DNA of 64,000 nucleotides from Nocardioides nematodiphilus (GCF_020216525.1 NZ_JAIWOY010000002.1:463213-527212); one strand, 5' to 3'. Shown: positions 47,150-60,166, counted from the first letter of the stretch. Notes: generated from the letters alone by a model not told the origin. Program-made: numbers and translations.

Positions 47150-47511
47150 TGATCGAGATCTGGATCAACCCCGCCTGCTCGAAGTGCCGCACGGCGATCA
47201 GCGGGCTGGACGCCGCCGGCAGCGAGTACGTCATCCGCCGCTACCTCGAGGACGTGCCGACCGCGACCGAGATCGAGGACGTGCTGGGCCGCCTCGGCCT
47301 CGAGCCGTGGGACATCACACGCCGCCCGGATGCGAAGGGGCTCGGGGTCGAGCTCCCCGAGAGGAGCGCCGAGCAGCGGGCTGCCTGGATCGCGCTGCTC
47401 GCCGCCGAGCCCAGGCTGATCCAGCGGCCGATCATCACCGCAGCCGACGGCACCACCGTCGTCGGCCGCGACGAGGACTCGCTGAAGCGCGTCATCGCGG
47501 CCGACGCCTGA
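47149..47511 (+). CDS. ArsC/Spx-family thioredoxin-fold protein
   Basis: A 120-residue protein of the glutaredoxin-like ArsC/YffB group, with NPACSKCRTAISGL at residues 7-20 (Cys10 and Cys13, a CxxC), YLEDVPT near 32 and LIQRPIITAADGTTVVGRDEDS near 90-111. The Arg-Pro-Ile turn is the family's cis-Pro active-site region. It could reduce arsenate with glutaredoxin- or mycoredoxin-type partners or act as an Spx-like redox regulator. The CxxC, as in Spx, differs from classical E. coli ArsC with a single active Cys. ATG 47149 overlaps the nucS stop by one base, so the two are co-expressed. Confidence 0.85.
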   Translation: MIEIWINPACSKCRTAISGLDAAGSEYVIRRYLEDVPTATEIEDVLGRLGLEPWDITRRPDAKGLGVELPERSAEQRAAWIALLAAEPRLIQRPIITAADGTTVVGRDEDSLKRVIAADA

Positions 47512-47512
47512 C

Positions 47513-49531
47513 TCAGGCCAGGTTGTTCGCCTTGCGGATGACCTCGACGACGTCGCCCATGATGTCGGTCAGCGAGAAGTCCTTCGGGGTGTAGACCGCG
47601 GCCACGCCGGAGGCGAGCAGGGCCTTGCCGTCGGAGTCGGGAACGATGCCGCCCACGATCACCGGGACGTCGCCCATGCCGGCCGCCTTGAGGCCCTCCA
47701 CGACCATCGGCACGAGCTCCATGTGCGAGCCCGAGAGGATGGAGAGCCCGACCACGTCGACGTCCTCGTCGATCGCCGCGGACACGATCTGGTCCGGGGT
47801 GAGGCGGATGCCCTGGTAGATGACCTCGAAGCCGGCGTCGCGCGCTCGTACGGCGACCTGCTCGGCACCGTTGGAGTGACCGTCGAGGCCCGGCTTCCCG
47901 ACCAGGAAGCGCAGCTTGCGGCCGAGCTCCTCGCCCGTGGCGGCGACCTTCTCCCGGACGGCCGTGAGCTCGGCTCCGGCCTCGGCGACGCCGACGGCGC
48001 CCTGCACGCCGGTGGGCGCACGGAACTCGCCGAAGACGCCGCGCAGGGTGGCGGCCCACTCCCCCGTGGTCGCGCCCGCACGGGCGGCGGCCAGGGTGTA
48101 GGTCATGAGGTTCTCGTTGGTCTTCGCGGCAGCGGCGAGCGCGGCCAGGGCGGCGTCGACCTCGTCCTGCGAGCGCTGGGCCTTCCAGGCCTCGACCGAG
48201 TCCTTGGCGGCCTGCTCGGCGCGCGGGTCGGCGGCCATGATGGCCTCGTCGAGGTTGGCCGTGAGCGGCGAGGGCTCGGTCGTGTCGAACTTGTTGACGC
48301 CGACGATGATCTCCTCGCCGGCCTCGATCGCGGCACGGCGGCGGGCGTGGCTGGAGACGAGCTCGGACTTCATGTAGCCGGAGTCGACCGCCGCGATCGC
48401 GCCGCCCATCCCCTGGACCCGGTCGATCTCGGCCTTGGCGCCCTCGATGAGCGAGGCGACCTTGGCCTCGATGACCGGCGAGCCGTCGAAGATGTCGCCG
48501 TACTCGAGGAGGTCCGACTCGTAGGCGAGCACCTGCTGCAGGCGCAGCGACCACTGCTGGTCCCACGGACGCGGCAGGCCGAGGGCCTCGTTCCACGCCG
48601 GGAGCTGGACCGCACGCGCGCGGGCCTTCTTGGACAGGGTGACGGCGAGCATCTCCAGCACGATGCGCTGGACGTTGTTCTCCGGCTGGGCCTCGGTCAG
48701 GCCGAGGGAGTTGACCTGGACGCCGTAGCGGAAGCGGCGCATCTTCTCGTCCTGCACGCCGTAGCGCTCCCGGGTGATCTCGTCCCAGAGGTCGACGAAG
48801 GCGCGCATCTTGCACATCTCCTCGACGAAGCGGACGCCCGCGTTGACGAAGAAGGAGATCCGGCCGACGGTCTTCTCGAAGTCCTCGTCGGAGACCTGCC
48901 CGGAGGCCTTCACCTGGTCGAGCACGGCGATCGCGGTGCACATCGCGTACGCGATCTCCTGCACGGGCGTGGCGCCGGCCTCCTGCAGGTGATAGCTGCA
49001 GATGTTGATCGGGTTCCACTTCGGGATGTTGTTGACCGTGTACGCGATCATGTCGCTGATCAGGCGCAGCGAGTGCTCCGGCCCGAAGACGTACGTGCCG
49101 CGCGACAGGTACTCCTTGATGATGTCGTTCTGGGTGGTGCCGGCGAGCTGCACGGCGACCTCCTCGGGCGACAGGTCGGGGTTCTGCTCCTCGGCGACCA
49201 CCTGGTACATCGCCAGGAGCCACATCGCGGTGGCGTTGATCGTCATCGAGGTGTTCATCTCGGTGAGCGGGATGTCGGCGAAGAGCTTGCGCATCTCGCC
49301 CAGGTGCGGGACCGGAACGCCGACCTTGCCGACCTCGCCCTTGGCGAGCGGGCTGTCCGGGTCGTAGCCGGTCTGGGTGGGCAGGTCGAAGGCGACGCTG
49401 AGGCCGGTCTGGCCCTTGGCCAGGTTGGTCCGGTACAGGGCGTTGGACGCCTCGGCCGTGGAGTGGCCGGCGTACGTACGCATGACCCACGGACGATCCT
49501 TGACCGGACGCTCCTGCTTCTCACTGCTCAT
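47513..49531 (-). CDS. ecm: B12-dependent ethylmalonyl-CoA mutase (MeaA type)
   Basis: This adenosylcobalamin enzyme isomerises (2R)-ethylmalonyl-CoA to methylsuccinyl-CoA. The 672-residue protein holds substrate barrel and B12 domain in one chain. The barrel has TYAGHSTAEASNALYRTNLAKGQTGLSVAFD, TQNDIIKEYLSRGTYVFGPEHSLRLI and NPINICSYHLQEAGATPVQEIAYAM. The C-terminal B12 domain (about 535-665) has GLDGHSNGAEQVA, whose His is the lower ligand, and LSGSHMELVP. The GTYVFGPEHSLRLI segment matches MeaA-like proteins rather than methylmalonyl-CoA mutase (PP-PSMRII type). A ccrA gene in the same window supports the assignment. A perfect TTACC-N4-GGTAA lies 22 nt before the ATG at 49531. Confidence 0.9.
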   Translation of the reverse strand: MSSEKQERPVKDRPWVMRTYAGHSTAEASNALYRTNLAKGQTGLSVAFDLPTQTGYDPDSPLAKGEVGKVGVPVPHLGEMRKLFADIPLTEMNTSMTINATAMWLLAMYQVVAEEQNPDLSPEEVAVQLAGTTQNDIIKEYLSRGTYVFGPEHSLRLISDMIAYTVNNIPKWNPINICSYHLQEAGATPVQEIAYAMCTAIAVLDQVKASGQVSDEDFEKTVGRISFFVNAGVRFVEEMCKMRAFVDLWDEITRERYGVQDEKMRRFRYGVQVNSLGLTEAQPENNVQRIVLEMLAVTLSKKARARAVQLPAWNEALGLPRPWDQQWSLRLQQVLAYESDLLEYGDIFDGSPVIEAKVASLIEGAKAEIDRVQGMGGAIAAVDSGYMKSELVSSHARRRAAIEAGEEIIVGVNKFDTTEPSPLTANLDEAIMAADPRAEQAAKDSVEAWKAQRSQDEVDAALAALAAAAKTNENLMTYTLAAARAGATTGEWAATLRGVFGEFRAPTGVQGAVGVAEAGAELTAVREKVAATGEELGRKLRFLVGKPGLDGHSNGAEQVAVRARDAGFEVIYQGIRLTPDQIVSAAIDEDVDVVGLSILSGSHMELVPMVVEGLKAAGMGDVPVIVGGIVPDSDGKALLASGVAAVYTPKDFSLTDIMGDVVEVIRKANNLA

Positions 49532-49553
49532 GGGAGGGAGGATATTCCTTTGT

Positions 49554-49567
49554 TTACCGGCCGGTAA
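49554..49567. promoter_or_regulatory. Perfect TTACC-N4-GGTAA operator copy, mutase
   Basis: TTACC GGCC GGTAA, a fully palindromic 14-mer, 22 nt before the mutase ATG. The same form is found before ccrA, thiolase, etfB and the hydroxyacyl-CoA dehydrogenase. Confidence 0.6.
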
Positions 49568-49612
49568 CCCTGCGCGATGTGGAAAACGCCACGTTGCGCC
49601 GGGCGGGTCCGC

Positions 49613-49987
49613 TCAGGCGGAGACGCGCAGCGGCTCGATCTCGACCAGCCGGTTCAGGCGGGAGATCAGCATCAGCCGGCGCACGGCGGGCTGGCAGCCG
49701 CGCAGCGTGAGGTGGTGACCGTGGCCCACGGCGTACCGGCTCGCGACCGCGAGCACGCGCAGCGCGGTCACGTCGATGGTCGTCACGCCGCTGAGGTCGA
49801 GGATGACATCCTCGGGATGGTGGGCGAGGTGCTCGTAGAGCGCGTTGCGGACCTGCCAGGTGCTGCGTACGTCGAAGTCGCCTGCCAGTGCGAGTCGCGG
49901 CCCGTCGGCATAGATCTCCATCGCCTGCTCCCCACTCCCCGAGTCGTGCGTGTACATGTACCCACCAGACGATGTGTTCTCACTCAT
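49613..49987 (-). CDS. STAS-domain protein (anti-sigma factor antagonist-like)
   Basis: A 124-residue protein with a short polar N-terminus and one STAS domain (about 30-120): LALAGDFDVRSTWQVRNALYEHL, then VILDLSGVTTIDVTALRVLAV, where a phosphorylatable Ser/Thr lies at the TxxD position in the helix start, and HLTLRGCQPAVRRLMLISRLNRLVEI. Such proteins bind anti-sigma kinases and release sigma-B/F-type factors. No kinase or sigma partner is adjacent. ATG 49987 is chosen; upstream in-frame ATGs at 50008 and 50017 would add seven or ten residues. Confidence 0.87.
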   Translation of the reverse strand: MSENTSSGGYMYTHDSGSGEQAMEIYADGPRLALAGDFDVRSTWQVRNALYEHLAHHPEDVILDLSGVTTIDVTALRVLAVASRYAVGHGHHLTLRGCQPAVRRLMLISRLNRLVEIEPLRVSA

Positions 49988-50051
49988 ATGACGCTGTGAG
50001 CAGCCCATCGGTTGCATCGGACATCACCGGTCCAGTCCACTGCGCCTGGCC

Positions 50052-50057
50052 TAGAGT
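50052..50057 (+). promoter_or_regulatory. -10 box for leaderless pduO
   Basis: TAGAGT followed by six bases and the ATG at 50064; no ribosome site precedes it. The 76-bp gap to the divergent STAS gene is too short for a cobalamin riboswitch. Confidence 0.5.
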
Positions 50058-50063
50058 CGGGTC

Positions 50064-50642
50064 ATGGTCAACCTGACGCGCATCTACACCCGGACCGGCG
50101 ACGCCGGCACCACCCGCCTCGGCGACATGAGCGAGACGAGCAAGACCGACCTGCGCCTGGGCGCCTACGCCGATGTGGACGAGACCAACGCCGTGATCGG
50201 GGTCGCCATCGCCGACGGCGGGCTCGAGGATGACGTCGTCGCCGCGCTCACCCGCATCCAGAACGACCTCTTCGACGTCGGCGCGGACTTCGCCACCCCG
50301 ATCGTGCCGGACCCGGAGTACCCGCCGCTGCGCGTCGAGCAGGAGTACGTCGACCGGCTCGAGGCGCTGTGCGACCAGTACAACGCCGACCTGGAGAACC
50401 TGCGCAGCTTCATCCTCAACGGCGGCACGCCGACCGCGGCGCGGCTCCACGTGGCTCGTACGGTCGCCCGGCGAGCCGAGCGCTCGGCCTGGGCGGCCTA
50501 CGAGGTGCACGGCGAGACGATGAACCCGCTCGCCATCAAGTACCTCAACCGGCTCTCGGACCTGCTCTTCATCCTGGCCCGGCACGCCAACCGCGCGAAC
50601 GGCGACGTGCTGTGGGTGCCCGGAGGCGAGCGGGCGCAGTGA
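50064..50642 (+). CDS. pduO: PduO-type cob(I)alamin adenosyltransferase
   Basis: This enzyme transfers adenosyl from ATP to cob(I)alamin and hands the coenzyme to B12-dependent mutases. The 192-residue trimer-forming protein has the ATP-binding N-terminus YTRTGDAGTTRLGD (residues 8-21), LGAYADVDETNAVIG near 32-46, and the helix RTVARRAERSAWA near 132-144, in which the two arginines bind phosphate. LNRLSDLLFILAR closes the family signature. ATG 50064 follows a TAGAGT box at leaderless distance. It stands 0.5 kb from the ethylmalonyl-CoA mutase gene it most probably serves, on the opposite strand. Confidence 0.96.
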   Translation: MVNLTRIYTRTGDAGTTRLGDMSETSKTDLRLGAYADVDETNAVIGVAIADGGLEDDVVAALTRIQNDLFDVGADFATPIVPDPEYPPLRVEQEYVDRLEALCDQYNADLENLRSFILNGGTPTAARLHVARTVARRAERSAWAAYEVHGETMNPLAIKYLNRLSDLLFILARHANRANGDVLWVPGGERAQ

Positions 50643-50645
50643 GGC

Positions 50646-50688
50646 ACGAACGGAGCCCGTGAGGCGACCGTTCGAGCGATCCGTTCGT
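50646..50688. repeat. 9-bp inverted repeat after pduO
   Basis: ACGAACGGA (50646-50654) and TCCGTTCGT (50680-50688) are perfect complements around 25 bases, in the 62-bp gap between the stops of pduO and the convergent MFS gene. This may be a long-loop terminator or a REP-like sequence. Confidence 0.5.
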
Positions 50689-50704
50689 CCGCAGGCGAGC
50701 GCTG

Positions 50705-51901
50705 CTAGGCGGCCTCTCGCACGGCCTCGACGCCGGTCCGCGGCGGGCGAGCCGCGAAGACGGTGAGGGAGGCCGGGACCATCAGGACCGCGACCACGAC
50801 CAGCGCGTGGAGCGTGCCGACGTGGTCGCCGAGCACACCGAGGAGCGGCGGGCCGGCGAGGAACGCGGTGTAGCCGATGGTGGCCACCGCCGAGACCCGG
50901 GCCGCGGCCCGCGCAGGGTCGTCGGCCGCCGCGCTCATCCCGACCGGGAACCCGAGGGACGCGCCGAGACCCCAGATGACGATGCCGCCGAACATGATCG
51001 CGAGCGAGCCGCCGTACACCGCGATCAGGACACCGACGGCCGAGGCGACCGAGCAGCCCCACAGCACCGGGGCGCGGCCGAGGCGGTCGAGCAGAGCGGT
51101 GCCGGCGAGGCGGCCGGCGGTCATCGAGACGACGAAGAGCGAGAAGCCGGCGACGCCGACCCAGTGCGCCGTGTGATGCCCGTCGATGACCGCGAGGGAG
51201 AGCCAGTCGTTGGCGGTGCCCTCGACGGTGGCGTAGCAGAGCACGAGCAGCCCGAGCATCAGCGTGCGCGGCTCGCGCCAGGCCGAGACCTGCTTGGGCG
51301 AAGCGGCGGCCGCGTGGTGCTCCTCGACCGGCAGGAACGCGCGCGAGGCGTAGATGGTGCCGCCGACGCCGACCAGCATCACCAGCGCGTAGTGCAGCAG
51401 CATCGGCACGCCCAGGGCCGCCATCACGATGCCGATGCCGGCGCCGGCGATCGAGCCGATGCTCCAACCGGCGTGGAAGCGCGGCATGATCGTGCGCCGC
51501 AGCCGCTTCTCGACGTCGGCGCCCTCGACGTTCATCGCCACGTCCCACACCGAGGTCCCCGCGCCGTACATCAGCAGGCCCAGACCGGTCAGTGGGACCC
51601 ACTCCAGGACGCCGGCGCCGAGGCCGATCACGAGGATGGCGGCGGCCAGCAGGACCGCACCGCCGCGGACCGTCGGGCCGGGCTTGAATCGCTCGATGAT
51701 CCGGCCACTCAGCGGCAGCGACGCGACCGAGCCGACCGAGGCGCAGACCATCAGCAGCCCGAGCGCGGAGTTGCTCAGCGCGAGGTTCTCGCGGACATCG
51801 GGCAGACGCGAGACCAGGGAGGCGAAGAGCAGCCCGTTGAAGATGAAGGTGAGGCCGACGGCCGTACGGGTCTGGTCCAGGGCGGGCGTCGGGCTGGTCA
51901 C
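50705..51901 (-). CDS. MFS transporter (small-molecule, 12 helices)
   Basis: A 398-residue major-facilitator protein. Helix 1 is near 12-30 (VGLTFIFNGLLFASLVSRLPDVRENL) and the RLPDVRENL loop is followed by LSGRIIERFKPG, the helix 2/3 motif of the YbjJ/fucose-permease-like groups. MSAAADDPARAAARVSAVATIGYTAFLAGPPLLGVLGD near 320-357 is typical of YbjJ-like family members. It is convergent with pduO. The substrate is unknown. The C-terminus ends in a short basic tail. Confidence 0.9.
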   Translation of the reverse strand: MTSPTPALDQTRTAVGLTFIFNGLLFASLVSRLPDVRENLALSNSALGLLMVCASVGSVASLPLSGRIIERFKPGPTVRGGAVLLAAAILVIGLGAGVLEWVPLTGLGLLMYGAGTSVWDVAMNVEGADVEKRLRRTIMPRFHAGWSIGSIAGAGIGIVMAALGVPMLLHYALVMLVGVGGTIYASRAFLPVEEHHAAAASPKQVSAWREPRTLMLGLLVLCYATVEGTANDWLSLAVIDGHHTAHWVGVAGFSLFVVSMTAGRLAGTALLDRLGRAPVLWGCSVASAVGVLIAVYGGSLAIMFGGIVIWGLGASLGFPVGMSAAADDPARAAARVSAVATIGYTAFLAGPPLLGVLGDHVGTLHALVVVAVLMVPASLTVFAARPPRTGVEAVREAA

Positions 51902-51938
51902 GCTCTCATTGGAGCGTGCCGAGGGCGCCCTGGTCGAA

Positions 51939-52382
51939 TCAGCGGGACCAGTCGGTGCCGGGATTGCGGGACTCGAGCCAGGCCTGGAAGCCGATCAGCG
52001 ACTGCGGCCCCATCGCGAGCTCGACGACCTCGCCCTGGGGCGTGCGGCACTCCACGACCAGATGGTCGGGATAGAGCGCCAGCGCCTCACCGCCCTGCGG
52101 AGCACGGCTGGTGAGGTAGATCAGGCCGGTCCGCTCCCAGGTCCGCTTGGGGGCGGGGGCCAGGGAGAAGACGCGGAACCACTCGAGGGTGGATCCGGAG
52201 TAGCGGCCGACCCCGAGCAGCCAACCGCGTCCGGGCCTGGTGGCCCGGACGCGGTAGCTCAGCTCGAAGGTGCCGCCGTGCCGGGCGATCACCCGGCGAC
52301 GCACCATCAGACAGACGCCGTACACGACGACGAGCAGGAGCAGCAGCCCACCGAGATCAAGCAGCTCCTCCCACCACGTCAT
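51939..52382 (-). CDS. DUF2550 membrane protein
   Basis: A 147-residue protein with one N-terminal membrane helix (LLDLGGLLLLLVVVYGVCLMVRRRVIARHGGTFELSYR) and a cytosolic domain with GRGWLLGVGRYSGSTLEWFRVFSLAPAPKRTW and GFQAWLESRNPGT. This is the DUF2550 family that follows atpC in many actinobacteria. It starts seven bases after the atpC stop, so it is probably the last cistron of the atp operon. Its role is unknown. Confidence 0.9.
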   Translation of the reverse strand: MTWWEELLDLGGLLLLLVVVYGVCLMVRRRVIARHGGTFELSYRVRATRPGRGWLLGVGRYSGSTLEWFRVFSLAPAPKRTWERTGLIYLTSRAPQGGEALALYPDHLVVECRTPQGEVVELAMGPQSLIGFQAWLESRNPGTDWSR

Positions 52383-52389
52383 CGACGGA

Positions 52390-52782
52390 TCAGTGCGCCT
52401 TCTCGACCGCGCGGATGCGCGCCTCGGCGCGGCGGATGCGCTGCTCCGCCTCGTCGTCGACGCCGAGCATCCCCTGGGCCTTCTCCAGCTCGACACGGGC
52501 CTCGTCGACGTTGATCTCCTCGGCGAGCAGCACGTGCGCCGACAGGATCGACACCCGGTCGTTGGCGACCGAGATGAAGCCGCCGTCAGCCTGGGCGACG
52601 ACCACGGGGCCCTCGGCCGGGTTGATCTCGACGACCGCGTCGGTGAGGACCGAGAGCATCGGCGCGTGACCGCGCAGCACGCCGACGTCACCGTCGACCG
52701 TACGGGCGATGACCATGGTGGCCTCGCCGCTCCAGACCACACGGTCCGCAGCGACGAGCTCCACCTGCAGGTTCTCGGCCAT
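52390..52782 (-). CDS. atpC: ATP synthase F1 subunit epsilon
   Basis: The epsilon subunit couples the c-ring to gamma and inhibits ATP hydrolysis. The 130-residue product begins with the beta-sandwich (LQVELVAADRVVWSGEATMVIARTVDGDVGVLRGHAPMLSVL) and ends with a helix hairpin (VDEARVELEKAQGML...AEARIRAVEKA). The typical GxxGxLxGH-like segment is present. It starts two bases after the atpD stop and belongs to the atpIBEFHAGDC operon read on the minus strand. Confidence 0.97.
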   Translation of the reverse strand: MAENLQVELVAADRVVWSGEATMVIARTVDGDVGVLRGHAPMLSVLTDAVVEINPAEGPVVVAQADGGFISVANDRVSILSAHVLLAEEINVDEARVELEKAQGMLGVDDEAEQRIRRAEARIRAVEKAH

Positions 52783-52784
52783 GA

Positions 52785-55173
<2,389 letters not shown>

Positions 55174-55176
55174 GGA

Positions 55177-56817
<1,641 letters not shown>

Positions 56818-56870
56818 CTCAGATGCCTTCTCTCTTGTCTGTCTAAGTCTGCTGCGGTGGGTGCGGGCGG

Positions 56871-57685
56871 TCAGCCGGCCAGGAGGCGGCGGGCGTCGTC
56901 GAGGCGGCTGGCCACGGTCCCATCGATGACGTCGTCACCGATCTCGACCTTGATGCCACCCACGACGGCCGGGTCGACCAGCACGTTCAGGTGGACCGGG
57001 CGGCCGTACTGGCGCTCGAGGGCTGCGGCGAGACGCGAGGTCTCGGCATCGCCGAGCGGCTTGGCGACGCGGACCGTCGCGACGCCCTCGTTGTAGGCCG
57101 CGGCGGCGACCTTCTGGTACTCGTTCAGCGCCACCGACACGGTGCGGTAGGTGCCCGCGAGGGCCTGCTTGGCGAGGGTGGCGGTGGCCGCGAGGACCTT
57201 GCCGCCGAGGAGCGAGTCGAGCAGGGCCGACTTGTCGGCGACCGATCGGCTCGGGTCGGAGAGCGCGTCGCGCAGCTCCGCGTTGTCCTGGACCAGCTGG
57301 CGCAGGCCGAAGAGCTCGTCGGAGAGGCGCTTGGCGTCACCGGAGCCGGCCGAGCGGACCACAGCGATCTCGCTGAGGTGCTCGAGCGCGGCGGGCAGGT
57401 CCCCGCCGTGGGTCCACCGTCGCGTGACGGCGGAGATGACGATCGTCAGGGCGCCGGCGGCGAGCTTGCCGCCGAAGATCTGCTGGACCAGGCCGGACTT
57501 GGCCTGCTCCGCGACCGCCTGGTCGGTGAGGAACCGACGCAGCGTGCCCTCGGCACGCAGCGTCTGGGACGCCGAGAACAGCGAGGACGCGATCTCGGCG
57601 GCCACACCCTCCGAGCCGGAGACAGTCGTCTCCAGCTCGGAGGTCAGGCTCGCAACGGCGTCCGCGGATGCACCACGAACGTCCA

Positions 57686-57686
<1 letters not shown>
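56871..57686 (-). CDS. atpH: ATP synthase F1 subunit delta
   Basis: The peripheral-stalk delta subunit. The 271-residue length is typical of actinobacteria that do not fuse b and delta (mycobacteria fuse them). N-terminal helical domain up to about 110, then the C-terminal OSCP-like domain ending [41 protein letters not shown], the conserved delta signature. ATG 57686 shares its last base with the atpF stop. Confidence 0.95.
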
Positions 57687-58246
<560 letters not shown>

Positions 58247-58269
58247 TCAGGTACCGCGAAACGCGTGGG

Positions 58270-58473
58270 TCAGAGGGCGAACGCGAGGGCGATACCGATG
58301 ATCGCCAGCGCCTCGGCGAGCGCGAAGCCAAGGATCGCGATCGACTGGAGGCGGCTCTGCGCCTCGGGCTGGCGGGCAACGCCGGAGATGTAGGCCGCGA
58401 AGATGAGGCCGATACCGACACCGGGGCCGATGGCAGCCAGACCGTAGCCGACCATGTTCAGGGAGCCGTCCAT
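58270..58473 (-). CDS. atpE: ATP synthase F0 subunit c
   Basis: The ring-forming proteolipid, 67 residues, two helices with the polar loop ARQPE (about 33-37). The proton-carrying carboxylate is Glu54 in [12 protein letters not shown], so the ring is proton-type: the Gln and Thr/Ser ligands of sodium-binding rings are not seen. ATG 58473 follows AAGGAAGAGAG. Confidence 0.97.
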   Translation of the reverse strand: MDGSLNMVGYGLAAIGPGVGIGLIFAAYISGVARQPEAQSRLQSIAILGFALAEALAIIGIALAFAL

Positions 58474-58546
58474 GACTCTCTTCCTTTCGGTTGTTCTCTA
58501 TTTGAGAGGGGGTAAAGCGGTGGTGGAGCCGGGTGATCCGGGTGGA

Positions 58547-59332
58547 TCAGTGCTCGTCGGCGAGTGCACCCTGGAGGTACATCGCGTTGAGCAGGGTGAA
58601 GACGTAGGCCTGCAGGAACTGGACCAGGATCTCCAGGAACGAGACCAGGATCGCCAGGACCCAGGCGAGCGGGCCGGCGGCGTAGCCGATGCCGCCCACG
58701 TGCTCGATGAGGTAGAGGCCGCCGGTCGCGAACAGCATCAGCAGGAGGTGGCCCGCGAACATGTTGCAGAACAGACGCAGAGCCAGCGTGACCGGGCGGA
58801 TCAGCAGGTTGGAGAAGAACTCCAGCGGGATCAGCAGCGGGTACATCGCGACCGGGACGCCGGCCGGGACGCACTGCAGCTTCAGGTAGCCCAGGAAGCC
58901 GTGCTTCTTGATGCCGACCGCGTTGTAGAGCACCCAGCTCACGGCGGCCAGCGCGTACGCCATCGAGGCGCGCGAGAAGGACGGGAACGCGATCAGCGGC
59001 ACGGAGCCGAAGATGTTGTTCACGAAGATGAAGAAGAAGACCGTCACCAGGTAGGGGACGAACCTCGCGAAGTCATGGCTGCCGATGATGTCGCGGCCGA
59101 TGCTGTTGCGGACCATCCCGTAGGCGCTCTCGCCGGCGAACTGCAGCTTGCCGGGGACCAGGGTGCCGCGGCGGATCGCGAGCGCGAAGAACGCGAACAC
59201 GATGATGGCCGCGAGGACCAGCTGGATCATCGGCTTGGTGATCTCGGTGCCACCGATGCTGAAGAAGCCCGGGAGGTCGAAGTCCGCCGGGCCCGGGGCG
59301 TGGAAACTCTCGGCTCGGATCACGGAACTCAC
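58547..59332 (-). CDS. atpB: ATP synthase F0 subunit a
   Basis: The proton-channel subunit. The 261-residue product has about five to six helices; the essential arginine is in PVTLALRLFCNMFAGHLLLM (near 172-191) and LQAYVFTLLNAMYLQGAL closes the family. The start is GTG 59332, fixed by AGGAGGAAC seven bases upstream. It lies 16 nt after the AtpZ/I-like gene. Confidence 0.97.
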   Translation of the reverse strand: MSSVIRAESFHAPGPADFDLPGFFSIGGTEITKPMIQLVLAAIIVFAFFALAIRRGTLVPGKLQFAGESAYGMVRNSIGRDIIGSHDFARFVPYLVTVFFFIFVNNIFGSVPLIAFPSFSRASMAYALAAVSWVLYNAVGIKKHGFLGYLKLQCVPAGVPVAMYPLLIPLEFFSNLLIRPVTLALRLFCNMFAGHLLLMLFATGGLYLIEHVGGIGYAAGPLAWVLAILVSFLEILVQFLQAYVFTLLNAMYLQGALADEH

Positions 59333-59348
59333 TGTTCCTCCTGCTTCG

Positions 59349-59621
59349 TCATGTCTTGTCGTCGTACGGCGGTTGCTTGGGTTGGTGCGGCTTGTTGAAG
59401 CGCGACCAGGTCATGTAGATCCCGAACGCGGCTCCGGCGATGATGCCGACCGCTACCAGGAAGTGGGTGCCCAGCCAGCGATCCAGCAGGAAGCCGATCA
59501 GTCCGTAGAGACCGACGCCCGCCGTGATGTAGCCGAACGAATGCCACGGGTCCCCTTGCGGTTCGTCCGAAGACGATCGCTCGGGACCGTTCACGCCCCG
59601 GAGGATAACAGTCACCGGCAC
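59349..59621 (-). CDS. AtpZ/AtpI-like membrane protein
   Basis: A 90-residue protein with two helices (YITAGVGLYGLIGFLLDRWLGTHFLVAVGIIAGAAFGIYM, about 31-70), matching the AtpZ/AtpI-like small protein that precedes atpB and helps ring assembly or ion supply. The start is GTG 59621, overlapping the region of the upstream stop (TGAGTG) with GGGGGAG before it; GTG 59594 is an alternative nine codons later. The C-terminus is polar and charged. Confidence 0.85.
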   Translation of the reverse strand: MPVTVILRGVNGPERSSSDEPQGDPWHSFGYITAGVGLYGLIGFLLDRWLGTHFLVAVGIIAGAAFGIYMTWSRFNKPHQPKQPPYDDKT

Positions 59622-60083
59622 TCATCGCTCCCCCGCCATGGCGCTCTGGGCGGGCAGGTCGAAGACCGGCGTCCGGCGACGGACCGCCAGCGTGATCTGC
59701 GCGACCGTCCAGGCGAGCACGACGCCGATCACCGAGGTCGCCAGCGCACGGGCCTCGGCCGGAGCGGCGAAGACGTGCGAGTGGTCGATCGCGATGAGGA
59801 GCACGAGCAGCAGGACCAGCTGCAAGGTATAGGTCAGGAGGGCGACGACCAGTGCCGCTGCCGGCATCACGCTCGCGACCAGGTCGACCAGGAAGGAGCC
59901 GAAGAACAGGACACCGATGCCGATGCCGGCGCCGGCGAGGGCCGCACCGAGTGCGCCGTGTCCGCTCAGGAGCTCGGCGCCGAGGCCGATCAGCAGTCCG
60001 ACCACCACGGCAAATGACGCGGCGACGAGGAGCTGACCGGCGCTCGTGGCGCGGCTGGTCATGCTCGACTCGGTCGTCAACAT
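59622..60083 (-). CDS. AtpI-like four-helix membrane protein at the head of the atp operon
   Basis: A 153-residue protein with four hydrophobic helices and short loops (AGQLLVAASFAVVVGLLIGLGAELL; ALAGAGIGIGVLFFGSFLVDLVA; ALVVALLTYTLQLVLLLVLLIAI; ALATSVIGVVLAWTVAQITLAV). The four-helix plan and place before atpB fit ATP synthase protein I. The start ATG 60083 has a weak ribosome site; ATG 60062 would remove seven residues. It is separated from wecA by about 106 nt containing a stem-loop, and is the first gene of the atp operon. Confidence 0.82.
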   Translation of the reverse strand: MLTTESSMTSRATSAGQLLVAASFAVVVGLLIGLGAELLSGHGALGAALAGAGIGIGVLFFGSFLVDLVASVMPAAALVVALLTYTLQLVLLLVLLIAIDHSHVFAAPAEARALATSVIGVVLAWTVAQITLAVRRRTPVFDLPAQSAMAGER

Positions 60084-60140
60084 TGGCGGCCGTTCTGTTC
60101 AAAAGGGCGGTCGTCGTACGTCTCGGGAAGGTCCCCCTCA

Positions 60141-60166
60141 ACGCTCGTGAACGCTATCACGAGCGT
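60141..60166. terminator. Stem-loop between wecA and the atp operon
   Basis: A perfect 10-bp stem (60141-60150 with 60157-60166) and 6-nt loop, 23 nt past the wecA stop at 60190 on the minus strand and 57 nt before the start of the AtpI-like gene at 60083. It can act as a partial terminator or leader structure; the T-run is short. Confidence 0.5.

Noticed and set aside
49988..50063. Possible cobalamin riboswitch near the mutase and pduO
   Set aside because: The gaps before both genes are below 85 bp, too short for a B12 riboswitch, and no B12-box-like core is seen.
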